Shown in pieces: positions 1 through 8,178 of a stretch of DNA of 64,000 nucleotides. The stretch's first letter is position 1. Each line of letters begins with the position of its first letter. The translations under genes and the position numbers were made by a program. Origin of the DNA: Nocardioides sp. JS614 (lineage in GTDB: Bacteria; Actinomycetota; Actinomycetes; Propionibacteriales; Nocardioidaceae). The notes beneath the pieces were generated by a model. It was not told the DNA's origin. It saw nothing but the letters and a program-made list of their open reading frames with translations, and did no database searches. The stretch lies in assembly GCF_000015265.1 (NCBI RefSeq), contig NC_008699.1, forward strand, positions 4,712,001 to 4,776,000, given 5' to 3'.

Positions 1-1
1 C

Positions 2-283
2 CAGACCCCGCTGTGGCAGGTCGAGGACCGGTCGGTGACCACGGTCGAGGGGCTCTCCCGCGACGGCGCACCGCACCCGGTCCAGCAGGCGATCCTCGAC
101 CACCAGGCCGCGCAGTGCGGCTTCTGCATCTCCGGGATCGTCGTGCGCGCCGCCGCCCTGCTCGAGGAGGAGCCGGACGCCGACGCCGACCGGGTCGCCG
201 AGGCGCTGGACGGCCACCTGTGCCGCTGCGGTGCCCAGCGCCGGATCGTCGCGGCCGTCCTCGCCGCGCGGGGAGAAGCATGA
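2..283 (+). CDS. 2Fe-2S subunit of a molybdenum hydroxylase, C-terminal part
   Basis: The reading frame is open from the window edge, so the N-terminal plant-type ferredoxin half is missing. The visible 93 residues hold the helical C-terminal [2Fe-2S] domain of the xanthine dehydrogenase/CO dehydrogenase small-subunit family, with the two cysteine pairs in QCGFC and HLCRCG. In this family the subunit passes electrons from the molybdenum centre to an acceptor. The next gene starts inside its stop codon (ATGA at 280-283), so the two are translationally coupled, and that partner is the large subunit. An isoquinoline 1-oxidoreductase (IorA)-like role is likely because no FAD subunit follows, but a FAD subunit could lie upstream outside the window. 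The substrate cannot be read from the sequence. Confidence 0.9.
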   Translation, partial: QTPLWQVEDRSVTTVEGLSRDGAPHPVQQAILDHQAAQCGFCISGIVVRAAALLEEEPDADADRVAEALDGHLCRCGAQRRIVAAVLAARGEA

Positions 284-2292
284 GCGACCTGCCGGCCCAC
301 GTCGTCACGAACCCACGCCTCGGCGCCTGGATCACCGTGCCCCCGGACGCCGCGCAGGTGCAGGTCCACGTCGGCAAGGTCGAGCTCGGCCAGGGCATCG
401 TCACCGCCCTCGCGCAGATCGCCGCGGACGCGCTCGCCCTTCCGTTGAGCCGGATCCGGATGGTCCCGGCCGACACGACCCATGGCCCGGACCAGGGCCT
501 GACCGCCGGCAGCCTGTCGGTGTCCCAGACCGGCCCCGCGCTGCGCCACGTCGGCGCCGCCGTGCGCGCGCTGGCCGATCCGTCCACGGAGGGGTACGTC
601 GCGCGCATCGCCGCGCTCGACCCCGACACGGACTTGCGCGTCGCCCCGACCGCAGACTCCGTCACGTCAGCGGCGGTCGGGTGCAGCACACCCCGGTTGG
701 ACCTGCCCGACAAGGTGCTCGGCCGGCCGCGCTACCTCGCCGACCTGCGCCCCGAGGGGCTGCTGCACGGGCGGGTGCTCCGGCCGCCGTCGGTGGGTGC
801 CCGCCTGGTCGGGCTCGACCCGGACTGGAAGGCGCCGGGCGTCGAGCTGGTGCGCGACGGCTCGTTCCTCGGCGTGGTCGGCGAGCGCGAGGTCGACGTC
901 GACCGCGCGCTGGAGCAGCTGGGCCGGGACTGCCGATGGGACGAGCAGGACCTGCTGCCCGACGAGGACGACCTGCCCGCCTGGCTGCGCACCGGCCCGC
1001 ACGAGGAGATCCCCCTGCTCGACGAGGGCGGACCGGAGTCGGCCGCCCTGACCGCGTCGTACTCCAGGCCGTTCCTGGTGCACGCGTCGATCGCGCCCAG
1101 CGTCGGCCTCGCGCAGTGGACCGACGGGGTCGTGCGGGTGTGGAGCCACAGTCAGGGCATCCACCCGCTGCGGGCCGCGATCGCGCAGGCGCTCGCGCTC
1201 GATCCGGCTGCCGTCGAGGTCGAGCACGTGGAGAACGCCGGCTGCTACGGGCACAACGCCGCCGACGACGCCGCGTTCGACGCGGTGCTGCTGGCGCGGG
1301 CGGTGCCGGGTCGGCCGGTGCTGGCCCGCTGGACCCGGCCCGACGAGCTGACCTGGGCGCCGCTGTCCTCGGCGATGACCGCCACCGTGTCGGCCGGGCT
1401 GACCGAGGGCCGGATCACCGGCTGGTCCTACGACGTATGGAGCCAGGGGCACACCTCGCGGCCCGGGTTCCGCAGCACCCCGGGGCTGCTCGCCGGCGCC
1501 TCCCTCGCGACCCCGGTCCCGCTGCCGCCGCCGAGCGACCCGCCGCTCGCGACCGGCGGCGGGACGACCCGCAACGCAGTCCCCCTCTACGACGTCGGAC
1601 CACGCCGGATCGCCGGGCACCGCAAGGCCGAGACGCCGCTGCGCACCTCCGCGATGCGCGCGTTGGGCTCCTACCTCAACGTGTTCGCGATCGAGAGCTT
1701 CATCGACGAGCTGGCGGAGGCGGCCGGGGCGGACCCGGTCGAGTTCCGCCTGGCGCACCTGTCCGACCCGCGCGCGACCCACGTGGTCGCGGCCGCGGCC
1801 GAGCTGGCCGGCTGGTCCGAGCCGTTGCCCGAGGACGTCGGCCGCGGCCTGGGCTTCGCCCGCTACAAGGACAAGGGCGCCTACTGCGCCGTGGTCGCCG
1901 AGGTCACGGCCGCCTCGACCGTGGAGGTACGCCGGCTCACCGTCGTCGCCGACCTCGGGCTGGTCGTGAATCCGGACGGTGCCCGCAACCAGCTCGAGGG
2001 CGGCGCGACCCAGGCGACCAGCTGGACCACCACCGAGCGGGTCCGCTTCGACCGGCGCCGGATCACCAGCGACGACTGGGAGAGCTACCCGATCCTGCGC
2101 TTCGCACAGGCGCCCGCCATCGACGTGCACCTCGTCGAGAGCACCGCACCGTCGGTGGGCTCCGGCGAGGCGGCGCAGGGTCCCACCGCGGCCGCGATCG
2201 CCAATGCGGTGCACCGCGCGATCGGCGTACGTGTGCGCGACCTGCCGCTCGATGCCGAGGCGATCGTCCGAGCCATCGACCAGACCGCATGA
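280..2292 (+). CDS. Molybdopterin-binding subunit of a xanthine dehydrogenase-family oxidoreductase (IorB-like)
   Basis: This 670-residue protein is the catalytic subunit of a molybdenum hydroxylase. The order of parts is IorB-like: a first molybdopterin-binding segment near residues 10-130 (VELGQGIVTALAQ), a hammerhead segment near 145-230 (LGRPRYLADL), then the main cofactor-binding domains, ending with the catalytic-glutamate motif VGSGEAAQGPTAAA near residue 626. No Tat signal is seen, so a cytoplasmic enzyme is likely. I chose the ATG at 280 because it overlaps the stop of the 2Fe-2S subunit and begins the conserved region; the frame stays open upstream to base 13, but that stretch is the other frame of the small subunit. 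The family hydroxylates aldehydes or N-heterocycles; the substrate here is unknown. Confidence 0.9.
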   Translation: MSDLPAHVVTNPRLGAWITVPPDAAQVQVHVGKVELGQGIVTALAQIAADALALPLSRIRMVPADTTHGPDQGLTAGSLSVSQTGPALRHVGAAVRALADPSTEGYVARIAALDPDTDLRVAPTADSVTSAAVGCSTPRLDLPDKVLGRPRYLADLRPEGLLHGRVLRPPSVGARLVGLDPDWKAPGVELVRDGSFLGVVGEREVDVDRALEQLGRDCRWDEQDLLPDEDDLPAWLRTGPHEEIPLLDEGGPESAALTASYSRPFLVHASIAPSVGLAQWTDGVVRVWSHSQGIHPLRAAIAQALALDPAAVEVEHVENAGCYGHNAADDAAFDAVLLARAVPGRPVLARWTRPDELTWAPLSSAMTATVSAGLTEGRITGWSYDVWSQGHTSRPGFRSTPGLLAGASLATPVPLPPPSDPPLATGGGTTRNAVPLYDVGPRRIAGHRKAETPLRTSAMRALGSYLNVFAIESFIDELAEAAGADPVEFRLAHLSDPRATHVVAAAAELAGWSEPLPEDVGRGLGFARYKDKGAYCAVVAEVTAASTVEVRRLTVVADLGLVVNPDGARNQLEGGATQATSWTTTERVRFDRRRITSDDWESYPILRFAQAPAIDVHLVESTAPSVGSGEAAQGPTAAAIANAVHRAIGVRVRDLPLDAEAIVRAIDQTA

Positions 2293-2356
2293 CCAAGACC
2301 GCATCACCAAGCCCGAAGTGAAACCAGCACGAAGTGAAACCAGAGAGGGAACGACC

Positions 2357-2989
2357 ATGACGAAGAAGCCCCGGATCTCCTACGTCCCGTTCGAGGACAT
2401 GGACGAGCAGATGCAGGCCGAGATGCACCGCGCCGCCCGCGAGGGCACCCCGCGCCCGGAGAGCAACGCGGTGCGCGCGCACGTGCCCGCGGCGTTCTGG
2501 GCGTTCGCCAAGCCGTGGGAGGAGATGTTCCGCAACGGCGTGTGCGACCACGCGATCAAGGAGCTGTGCCGGGTCTACATCTCGCGCACCGTGACCTGCG
2601 AGTTCTGCGGCAACCAGCGCTCGATCAAGGGCGGCCAGGAGGGCCTGGTCGAGGGGCAGTACGACGACCTGCTCAACTTCGAGTCCTCGGACAAGTTCGA
2701 CGAGCGGCAGAAGGCCGCGCTCGCCTACGCCCAGGCGATCGCCTGGAACGAGCAGGACCGCGACGGGCTCTGGGACCGGCTGCACGCCCACTTCAGCGAG
2801 CCCGAGCTGGTCGAGCTCGGTTGCTGCATCGCGCTGACCTTCGGCCAGCAGAGCTGGATCCGCCTGCTGGACATCGACCACCACCAGTACATGGCGGGCA
2901 CCGACGGCTCGATGGCCCCCGGCTTCGAGACCGCCGAGGCGCTCGCCGAGTCGAAGGCGCGCGAGGACTACTGGGCGACCGCGAAGTAG
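2357..2989 (+). CDS. Carboxymuconolactone decarboxylase (AhpD-like) family protein
   Basis: A 210-residue protein of the AhpD/carboxymuconolactone decarboxylase fold. The marker is the CEFC pair in TCEFCGNQRS near residue 80, followed by an all-helical region, as in AhpD-type proteins where the CxxC pair is redox active. The GAGAGGGA ribosome-binding site at 2342-2349 is well placed for the ATG at 2357. It lies 64 bases after the molybdenum hydroxylase large subunit on the same strand and is probably co-transcribed. It might serve the same substrate pathway or protect it from peroxides; neither can be settled here. The gene is followed by a strong hairpin. Confidence 0.8.
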   Translation: MTKKPRISYVPFEDMDEQMQAEMHRAAREGTPRPESNAVRAHVPAAFWAFAKPWEEMFRNGVCDHAIKELCRVYISRTVTCEFCGNQRSIKGGQEGLVEGQYDDLLNFESSDKFDERQKAALAYAQAIAWNEQDRDGLWDRLHAHFSEPELVELGCCIALTFGQQSWIRLLDIDHHQYMAGTDGSMAPGFETAEALAESKAREDYWATAK

Positions 2990-3008
2990 GAACGCCCCCG
3001 GATGCCCG

Positions 3009-3056
3009 GGACGTCATGCGGACGGTGTCACCGCTTGCTCTGTCCGCATGACGTCC
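3009..3056. terminator. 15-bp inverted repeat, likely transcription terminator
   Basis: Perfect arms GGACGTCATGCGGAC (3009-3023) and its complement (3042-3056) are separated by 18 bases. It starts 20 bases after the AhpD-like stop codon and has no T-run. The right arm also reaches the expected -35 position of the next promoter, so an operator role is possible. Confidence 0.5.
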
Positions 3057-3076
3057 TGCAGTCAGGTGGCGAACCG

Positions 3077-3082
3077 TAGCCT
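3077..3082 (+). promoter_or_regulatory. -10 box (TAGCCT), leaderless start
   Basis: TAGCCT is followed by 7 bases and then the ATG at 3090. This TANNNT-N7-start spacing is typical of leaderless actinobacterial mRNAs and supports the chosen start. No Shine-Dalgarno sequence is visible. Confidence 0.6.
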
Positions 3083-3089
3083 CGACCGC

Positions 3090-4007
3090 ATGGACCTGCA
3101 CTGGATCGCCACCGCGCCCGGAGAGCTCAGCCTGGTGGAGTACGACGTACCGCCACCCGGACCGGGCGAGGTGACGATCCAGGTGCGGGCCGCCGGGGTG
3201 AACCCCGCGGACCACAAGCACGCGGGCCGGGCCGCGGAGTTCCCGCGACCGGTCGGCTACGAGGTCGCGGGCGTGCTCACGGCGATCGGGCCGGACACCG
3301 AGATCGCGTCGGGTGGTGGCGCGGTCGGTGACGAGGTGGTCGCCTTCCGGGTGAGCGGCGGCTGGGCCACCGCGCTCACCACGAACGCCGCGGACGTGTT
3401 CGCCAAGCCGGCGTCGCTGGACTGGGCGGAGGCGGCCAACCTGCTGCTGGCCGGCGCGACCGCCGCGGACCTGCTGCAGGTCGTGGGCGTGAGCGCCGGG
3501 GAGACGATCCTGGTGCACGGCGCCTCCGGCGCGGTGGGCGTCAGCGTCCTGCAGCAGGCGGCGCTGCTCGGCGCGCGGGTCGTCGGCACCGCGAGCCCGG
3601 GGAGCTTCGACCGGGTCGAGAGGTACGCCGGCGTCCCGGTCGCCCACGGCGACGGGCTCGAGCAGCGGGTCCGTGCGGCGGCGCCGGAGGGGATCGCGGC
3701 CGCGCTGGACTGCATCGGCACGGACGAGGCCGTCGACGTGTCCCTCGCCCTGGTCGGCGACCGGAACCGGATCGCCACGATCGCCGCGCCGCAGCGGGCG
3801 CAGGCCGAGGGCATCATCGCCATCGGTGGCGCCCACCCGAACAGCAAGGCCTACCGCGACCAGGTCCGCCCGCACCTGCTCGCCCTCGCCGCCGACGGCC
3901 GGCTGGAGGTCCCGGTCGCCCGCACCTTCCCGCTCGCGGACGCCCTGGAGGCCGTGGCGCTGCTGCGCGGCGGCCACCCCGGCGGCAAGCTCGCGCTGCT
4001 GCCGTAG
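3090..4007 (+). CDS. Zinc-independent medium-chain alcohol dehydrogenase / quinone oxidoreductase-like protein
   Basis: A 305-residue MDR-superfamily protein. The GroES-like N-terminal half includes the AAGVNPADHKH segment near residue 40, and the Rossmann half has the NADPH-binding motif HGASGAVGVSV near residue 147. The catalytic zinc cysteine of alcohol dehydrogenases is absent, so the quinone oxidoreductase/zeta-crystallin group fits best, acting on quinones or enones with NADPH. An in-frame ATG at 3048 would add 14 unconserved residues, so I use 3090, which also sits at leaderless distance from a -10 box. It seems to be a single-gene unit between two hairpins or palindromes. Confidence 0.85.
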   Translation: MDLHWIATAPGELSLVEYDVPPPGPGEVTIQVRAAGVNPADHKHAGRAAEFPRPVGYEVAGVLTAIGPDTEIASGGGAVGDEVVAFRVSGGWATALTTNAADVFAKPASLDWAEAANLLLAGATAADLLQVVGVSAGETILVHGASGAVGVSVLQQAALLGARVVGTASPGSFDRVERYAGVPVAHGDGLEQRVRAAAPEGIAAALDCIGTDEAVDVSLALVGDRNRIATIAAPQRAQAEGIIAIGGAHPNSKAYRDQVRPHLLALAADGRLEVPVARTFPLADALEAVALLRGGHPGGKLALLP

Positions 4008-4014
4008 GGCACGA

Positions 4015-4035
4015 CTAGTAGCGTGTCGCTACTAG
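4015..4035. promoter_or_regulatory. Perfect 9-bp inverted repeat over the -10 box, putative operator
   Basis: CTAGTAGCG (4015-4023), 3 bases, then CGCTACTAG (4027-4035). The right arm overlaps the -10 box of the DUF2200 gene (TAGCCT, 4033-4038), where a bound repressor would block RNA polymerase. The regulator is not identifiable. Confidence 0.5.
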
Positions 4036-4038
4036 CCT
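4033..4038 (+). promoter_or_regulatory. -10 box (TAGCCT), leaderless start
   Basis: TAGCCT, 7 bases, then the GTG at 4046. It is partly covered by the palindrome at 4015-4035. Confidence 0.6.
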
Positions 4039-4045
4039 GGACGCC

Positions 4046-4387
4046 GTGAGCCGGATCTTCAGCACCAGCGTCGCCTCGGTCTACCCGCACTACGTGACCA
4101 AGGTGGAGAGGAAGGGGCGCAGCCGGGTCGAGCTGGACCAGGTGATCGAGTGGCTGACCGGGTTCGACGAGGCGGCCCTGGCCGAGCACCTGGCGGCCGG
4201 CACCACGTTCGAGGACTTCTTCGCCGAGGCCCGGCTCAACCCGGCCGCCTCCTCGATCACCGGCACCGTGTGCGGCATCCGCGTCGAGGAGGTCGAGGAC
4301 CCGCTGATGCGGCAGATCCGCTACCTCGACAAGCTGGTCGACGAGCTCGCCAAGGGCCGGCCCATGGAGAAGGTCCTGCGCACCTGA
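4046..4387 (+). CDS. DUF2200 family protein
   Basis: A 113-residue soluble protein recognised as DUF2200 by its opening (RIFSTSVASVYPHYVTKVERKGR), the internal IEWLTGF segment and the C-terminal IRYLDKLVDELAKGRPMEK. No function is established for the family to my knowledge. The GTG start follows a -10 box at leaderless spacing. The promoter is overlaid by a perfect palindrome, so expression is probably controlled. It ends 6 bases from the convergent RibD-like reductase. No catalytic motif, signal peptide or membrane segment is visible. Confidence 0.85.
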   Translation: MSRIFSTSVASVYPHYVTKVERKGRSRVELDQVIEWLTGFDEAALAEHLAAGTTFEDFFAEARLNPAASSITGTVCGIRVEEVEDPLMRQIRYLDKLVDELAKGRPMEKVLRT

Positions 4388-4393
4388 GAGCCC

Positions 4394-5002
4394 TCAGCCA
4401 TGCCTGACGGCGTACCGCACGTGCGTCGCGTACGGCGAGCTCCAGGTGCCGAGCACCTCGAGGTCGAGGTCGGACGTGTTGCCCTCGAACAGCCGCTTGC
4501 CGCCCCCGAGGACGACCGGCGCCGTGGAGATCGCGAGCTCGTCGACCACGCCGGCACCCAGCCCCTGACGGATCAGGTCGCCGCCCCCGCCGAGTGAGAC
4601 GGCGCCGTCGCCGGCGAGCTCGCGCGCCCTCGCCAGCGCGGCGTCGAACCCGTCGACGAACACGAAGCCGGCCGCCGGGTCGGGCTGGTCCTCGGTGCGG
4701 TGGGTGAGCACGACCAGCGGGCCGGGGAACGGGTTGGCGCCGCCCCAGGCGCCCGCGGCCTCGTACATGCCCCGGCCGACGATGCCGCAGCCCAGGTCGG
4801 CGGTGAGCGCCTCGAAGAACTCCCGGTCGGCGCCCCGCATGCCGTCGGTGTCGTGGCCGTCGTCGGCGTACGTCCAGGGCCCGCCCATGACCCAGTAGTG
4901 CAGCCGCTCCCCCCCGACGCCGAGTCCCTGACCCGGCCGGTCGTCGGGCCCGACGTAGTAGCCGTCCACCGAGGTGGTGATCGCTGCGATGACCTTGCTC
5001 AT
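4394..5002 (-). CDS. Dihydrofolate reductase family protein (RibD C-terminal domain)
   Basis: A 202-residue protein with the RibD C-terminal/DHFR-like fold: an N-terminal strand with the SVDGYYVGPDD segment, a glycine-rich nucleotide-binding stretch SLGGGGDLIRQGL near residue 140, and the C-terminal ISTAPVVLGGGKRLF segment. Free-standing members are NADPH-dependent reductases of mostly unknown substrate, not the antifolate target. It runs convergent to the DUF2200 gene with a 6-base gap. The ATG at 5002 is the natural start; no clear ribosome-binding site is seen. Confidence 0.85.
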   Translation of the reverse strand: MSKVIAAITTSVDGYYVGPDDRPGQGLGVGGERLHYWVMGGPWTYADDGHDTDGMRGADREFFEALTADLGCGIVGRGMYEAAGAWGGANPFPGPLVVLTHRTEDQPDPAAGFVFVDGFDAALARARELAGDGAVSLGGGGDLIRQGLGAGVVDELAISTAPVVLGGGKRLFEGNTSDLDLEVLGTWSSPYATHVRYAVRHG

Positions 5003-5091
5003 GTGAGGTGAGACCGCTCAGCGAGAGCGGACTCATCGCCCGCGGAAACTCGCACGACAGGTGTCGGTGCTGCGGGAGAGGATCTGCGGTG

Positions 5092-6438
5092 ATGTTCACC
5101 GCCCTCCTGCGCCACGCCAAGCCACCCACGCCCCTGGCCGGCCGGCTCGCCGTCCAGTCGCTGCTCTTCGCCCTCGGCGAGGGCACCTTCATGACCGGGT
5201 CGGCGGTCTTCTTCACCCAGATCGTCGGGCTGTCCGCCGCCCAGGTCGGCCTCGGCCTGACCATCGCCGGCGTGGCCGCGTTCCTGCCCGCGCTGCCGAT
5301 GGGCAAGCTCGTCGACCGGTTCGGACCGAAGCGGATGTGGGCGGTCAGCGCCACCGGGCAGGCCGCGATGTTCTCGCTGTGGCCGTTCATCACCGACTTC
5401 CGGGGCTACGTCTTGATGGCGGTCGGCATGGAGGTGATCGGCTCGCTCGGCGGCGCCGCCCACGGCGCGTACACGATCGACGTGCTCGCGGCCGACGAAC
5501 GGGTCCGCTCACGGGCCTACATGTACTCCGCGCTCAACGTCGGCTTCACCCTCGGCTCGCTGCTCGGCGGCATCGCGCTGGCGTTCCACTCCAACGACGT
5601 CCTGCACGCGCTGCCGTGGTTCACCGCGGCGGTGTTCCTGGTCAACGCCACCGCGATCACCCGGCTGCCCCGTGCCCCGCACGACGACCGCACGCCCGAG
5701 GACCGCCGGACGAAGGTGCCCGGGCCGGGCCCGCTGCGCAACCTGGGCTGGCTGCTCACGACGTTCTTCACCGGCGTCTTCTGGACCAACCAGGTGCTGC
5801 TCAACATCGTGATCCCGCTGTGGCTGGTCCAGGAGACCGACGCCCCACGGGTGCTGCTGGCCTTCCTGTTCGGCACGAACACGGTGATGTGCATCTTCTT
5901 GCCGATGGCGGCGGCGCGCGGGGTCAAGGACGTCACGACCGCGCTGCGCGCGATCCGGCTGTCGTCGACGTTCTTCGTGATCTCGTGCCTGATCACGCTG
6001 GCGACCCACGACACCATCGGCTGGACCACGATCGCGCTGGTCTGGCTGGGCCACGTCACCGTGACCGGCGCCGAGCTGTACCTGTCGGCGGCGAGCTGGG
6101 CGTTCGAGGCCGAGCTGATGGATCCGCGGCAGCGCGGCGCCTACCAGGGCGCCGCCGAGTTCAGCGGCACCTTGGGCCGGGTGTGGGCGCCCGCGGTCTA
6201 CACGTTCCTGGCGATGAGCTGGGGCGCCGCCGGCTGGCTGGTGATCGCGGGCATCGTCGTGGCGGCCACGTTCGCCATCCACCCGTCCACCCGGCTGGCC
6301 CGGCGGTTCCTGGAGGAGCACGTCCCCGTCGACCTGCTGGCAGACGCCCGGGCCTCCACCCCCGACGCCGAGGACGGCGTCGCCACCGGGCCGCCCTCGC
6401 TCATCGACACCGAGGAGCCGGTGACACCACTCCCCTGA
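5092..6438 (+). CDS. MFS transporter
   Basis: A 448-residue major facilitator with about 12 predicted membrane segments. The loop 2-3 motif GKLVDRFGPKRMW near residue 66 is the MFS signature, and a charged central loop near residues 200-215 separates the halves. The ATG at 5092 has GGGAGAGGA 9-10 bases upstream; a longer in-frame start at 5008 adds a Cys-rich unconserved lead and was not chosen. It probably works as a proton-coupled drug or metabolite exporter. The substrate is unknown. It ends 3 bases from the remnant aldehyde dehydrogenase on the other strand. Confidence 0.9.
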   Translation: MFTALLRHAKPPTPLAGRLAVQSLLFALGEGTFMTGSAVFFTQIVGLSAAQVGLGLTIAGVAAFLPALPMGKLVDRFGPKRMWAVSATGQAAMFSLWPFITDFRGYVLMAVGMEVIGSLGGAAHGAYTIDVLAADERVRSRAYMYSALNVGFTLGSLLGGIALAFHSNDVLHALPWFTAAVFLVNATAITRLPRAPHDDRTPEDRRTKVPGPGPLRNLGWLLTTFFTGVFWTNQVLLNIVIPLWLVQETDAPRVLLAFLFGTNTVMCIFLPMAAARGVKDVTTALRAIRLSSTFFVISCLITLATHDTIGWTTIALVWLGHVTVTGAELYLSAASWAFEAELMDPRQRGAYQGAAEFSGTLGRVWAPAVYTFLAMSWGAAGWLVIAGIVVAATFAIHPSTRLARRFLEEHVPVDLLADARASTPDAEDGVATGPPSLIDTEEPVTPLP

Positions 6439-6441
6439 GGC

Positions 6442-6684
6442 TCACCAGGTGACGGCGACGTACTTCGACTCCAGGTAGTCCAGCATCCCCTCGTGGCCGC
6501 CCTCGCGGCCGACGCCGGACTGCTTGGTGCCGCCGAACGGCGCGGCCGGGTCGGAGACCAGCCCGCGGTTGAGGCCGACCATGCCGGAGTCGAGCTGCTC
6601 GCTGATCCGCAGGCCGCGGGCCAGGTCGCGGGTGTAGAGGTGAGAGACCAGGCCGTACTCGGTGTCGCTGGCCATCCGGATCGG
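6442..6684 (-). pseudogene. 3' fragment of an aldehyde dehydrogenase gene
   Basis: About 80 codons match the C-terminus of the intact aldehyde dehydrogenase at 16175-17635, from its IRM(A/N) segment to the terminal SKYVAV(T/S)W. Bases 6491-6594 are identical to 16224-16327, a 104-bp exact direct repeat. Upstream of about 6684 the similarity stops abruptly, and the catalytic cysteine and glutamate regions are absent, so this cannot be an enzyme. It lies 21 bases past the end of the hydrogenase-like operon. The two copies, 9733 bp apart, bracket the respiratory-complex operon, its regulator and the PEP carboxykinase gene. Confidence 0.85.
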
Positions 6685-6705
6685 GACGCCTGCCCAGCAC
6701 GACCC

Positions 6706-8178
6706 CTACAGGTCGTTGCCGGCGTACGACTGGTTGAAGCTCTTGTTGGCGAGCGGGAAGTCCGGGACGATCGTGTCCGCGAGCGCGATCGGGAGCGCGG
6801 GCCAGTTGAAGAACGACGGGTCGACGATCTTGACCCGGCTCAACCGCCCGGAGGGGTCGATCTCGACCCTGTGCGCGATGGTGCCGCGCCAGCCTTCCAC
6901 CAGGCCGAGCCCGTGCCCGCCACCCGGGGCCGAGGTGTGGCTGTCGACGCCGGTGCCGCTGCTGAGCCGACGTACGAGGTCGCCGGCAACCGCCGCGGAG
7001 ACGGCGATCTCGCGCACCCGGACCCGGTACCGGGCTAGCACGTCGCCCCCGGTCTCGACGACGACGTGGAACCGGTCGCCCAGGTCGACGAAGGGGTGGT
7101 CGCGGCGCGCATCGCGGTCGATGCCGGAGGCCCGGGCCACATAGCCGAGGGTGCCCAGGTCGCGCGCGGACTCCGCGGCGAGGACGGCGGTCCCGGTGAA
7201 CCGGTCGCGCACGGTCGAGTTGCCGAGCGTGATCTCCGCGAGCTCCGCGACCTCGGCGGCGACCGCCTCGAGGGCGGCCGGGTCGGGGAGCGCGTCGATC
7301 CGGGTCCCACCGATGCCGACCCCACCTCGCAGCAGGCGGTGGCCCGTGGTCGCCTTGTTCAGGCGCAGCAGCGACTCCCGGATCCGCAGCGCGTGGGTGT
7401 TGACGATCCCGTAGCCGACGTCGTTGGCGAGCGCGCCGAGGTCGGCCGCGTGGTTGTGCATCCGCTCCAGCTCGAGCAGCAGCGCGCGCCCCAGCCGGTC
7501 CCGCTCGGGGACCTCGATGCCGAGCGCGTCCTCGACGGCCGTCGCGAAGGCGGTCGTGTGGCCGACGGCCGTGTCCCCGCTGATCCGCTCGGCGAGCTCG
7601 ACGGCGTCCTCGGGCCGGCGGCCCTCGAAGAGCTTCTCGACCCCGCGGTGGACGAACCACAGCCGGGCCTTCAGCCGCAGGATGGTCTCGCCGATGACCG
7701 AGAACCGGAAGTGACCGGGCTCGATCATGCCCGCGTGCACCGGCCCGACAGGGATCTCGTAGACCCCGTCGCCCTCGACCTCGAGGAACGGGAAGGCGCC
7801 GATGTCGGCGTCGAACGGCGGCGGCGGTCCGGCGTCGCGGCGCATCGGGTACCAGCCGCGCGGCCAGTGGCCGTGCCGCACCAGGCGCCGGGGCAGCGGG
7901 TGCCCGGACGGCGTGATGCCGTACAGGTCGCGCAGCTCGCGCTCGAACCGGCCGGTGGCGTAGTCCAGGTAGGCGAGCGACGGGATGGTCGGCTCGTGCC
8001 TCGGCACCCGCAGCACCAGCTCGACCGGCGCGTCGCCGGGTCGCACCAGGACGTACACGACCCGGAAGCCGTCGTCGTCCTCCACACCGGAGACCAGCGC
8101 CACCCGGAAGCCGTCGGCCAGCCGGGCTCCGAGGGTCGGTGCCAGGTCGGCGGCGCTCACGTCGTACGTCGTGCTCAC
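6706..8178 (-). CDS. hycE: Hydrogenase-4/formate hydrogenlyase-like large subunit without Ni-Fe ligands (HycE/NuoCD-like)
   Basis: This 490-residue protein joins a NuoC-like N-terminal domain (about 1-150) to a NuoD/hydrogenase large-subunit domain. Ni-Fe hydrogenases carry CxxC near the start of the second domain and DPCxxC at the end. Here these positions read AERISGDTAVGHT and VDPSFFNWP, so all four Ni-Fe cysteines are missing and no classical hydrogenase activity is expected. The length matches mycobacterial HycE (Rv0087). The GTG start overlaps the preceding stop (GTGA, 8175-8178), placing it last in the six-gene operon. It probably sits on the cytoplasmic arm of a membrane complex that couples an unknown redox reaction to ion movement. 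Confidence 0.85.
   Translation of the reverse strand: MSTTYDVSAADLAPTLGARLADGFRVALVSGVEDDDGFRVVYVLVRPGDAPVELVLRVPRHEPTIPSLAYLDYATGRFERELRDLYGITPSGHPLPRRLVRHGHWPRGWYPMRRDAGPPPPFDADIGAFPFLEVEGDGVYEIPVGPVHAGMIEPGHFRFSVIGETILRLKARLWFVHRGVEKLFEGRRPEDAVELAERISGDTAVGHTTAFATAVEDALGIEVPERDRLGRALLLELERMHNHAADLGALANDVGYGIVNTHALRIRESLLRLNKATTGHRLLRGGVGIGGTRIDALPDPAALEAVAAEVAELAEITLGNSTVRDRFTGTAVLAAESARDLGTLGYVARASGIDRDARRDHPFVDLGDRFHVVVETGGDVLARYRVRVREIAVSAAVAGDLVRRLSSGTGVDSHTSAPGGGHGLGLVEGWRGTIAHRVEIDPSGRLSRVKIVDPSFFNWPALPIALADTIVPDFPLANKSFNQSYAGNDL

Noticed and set aside
13..279. N-terminal extension of the molybdopterin subunit frame
   Set aside because: This stretch is the alternate frame of the 2Fe-2S subunit, which shows the family's cysteine motifs. 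The ATGA overlap at 280-283 marks the true start.
667..2358. Long antisense open frame opposite the molybdenum hydroxylase
   Set aside because: Arg/Gly/Ala-rich low-complexity translation, as expected for a codon-position shadow in high-GC DNA. It has no motif and no start signal.
6442..6675. Small functional aldehyde dehydrogenase-like protein
   Set aside because: It has only the last 78 or so residues, with no cofactor site, nucleophile or ribosome-binding site. It is a near copy of the 3' end of 16175-17635.
6706..8178. Functional Ni-Fe hydrogenase or formate hydrogenlyase
   Set aside because: All four Ni-Fe cysteines are replaced in the large subunit, and no formate dehydrogenase or hydrogenase maturation genes are present.
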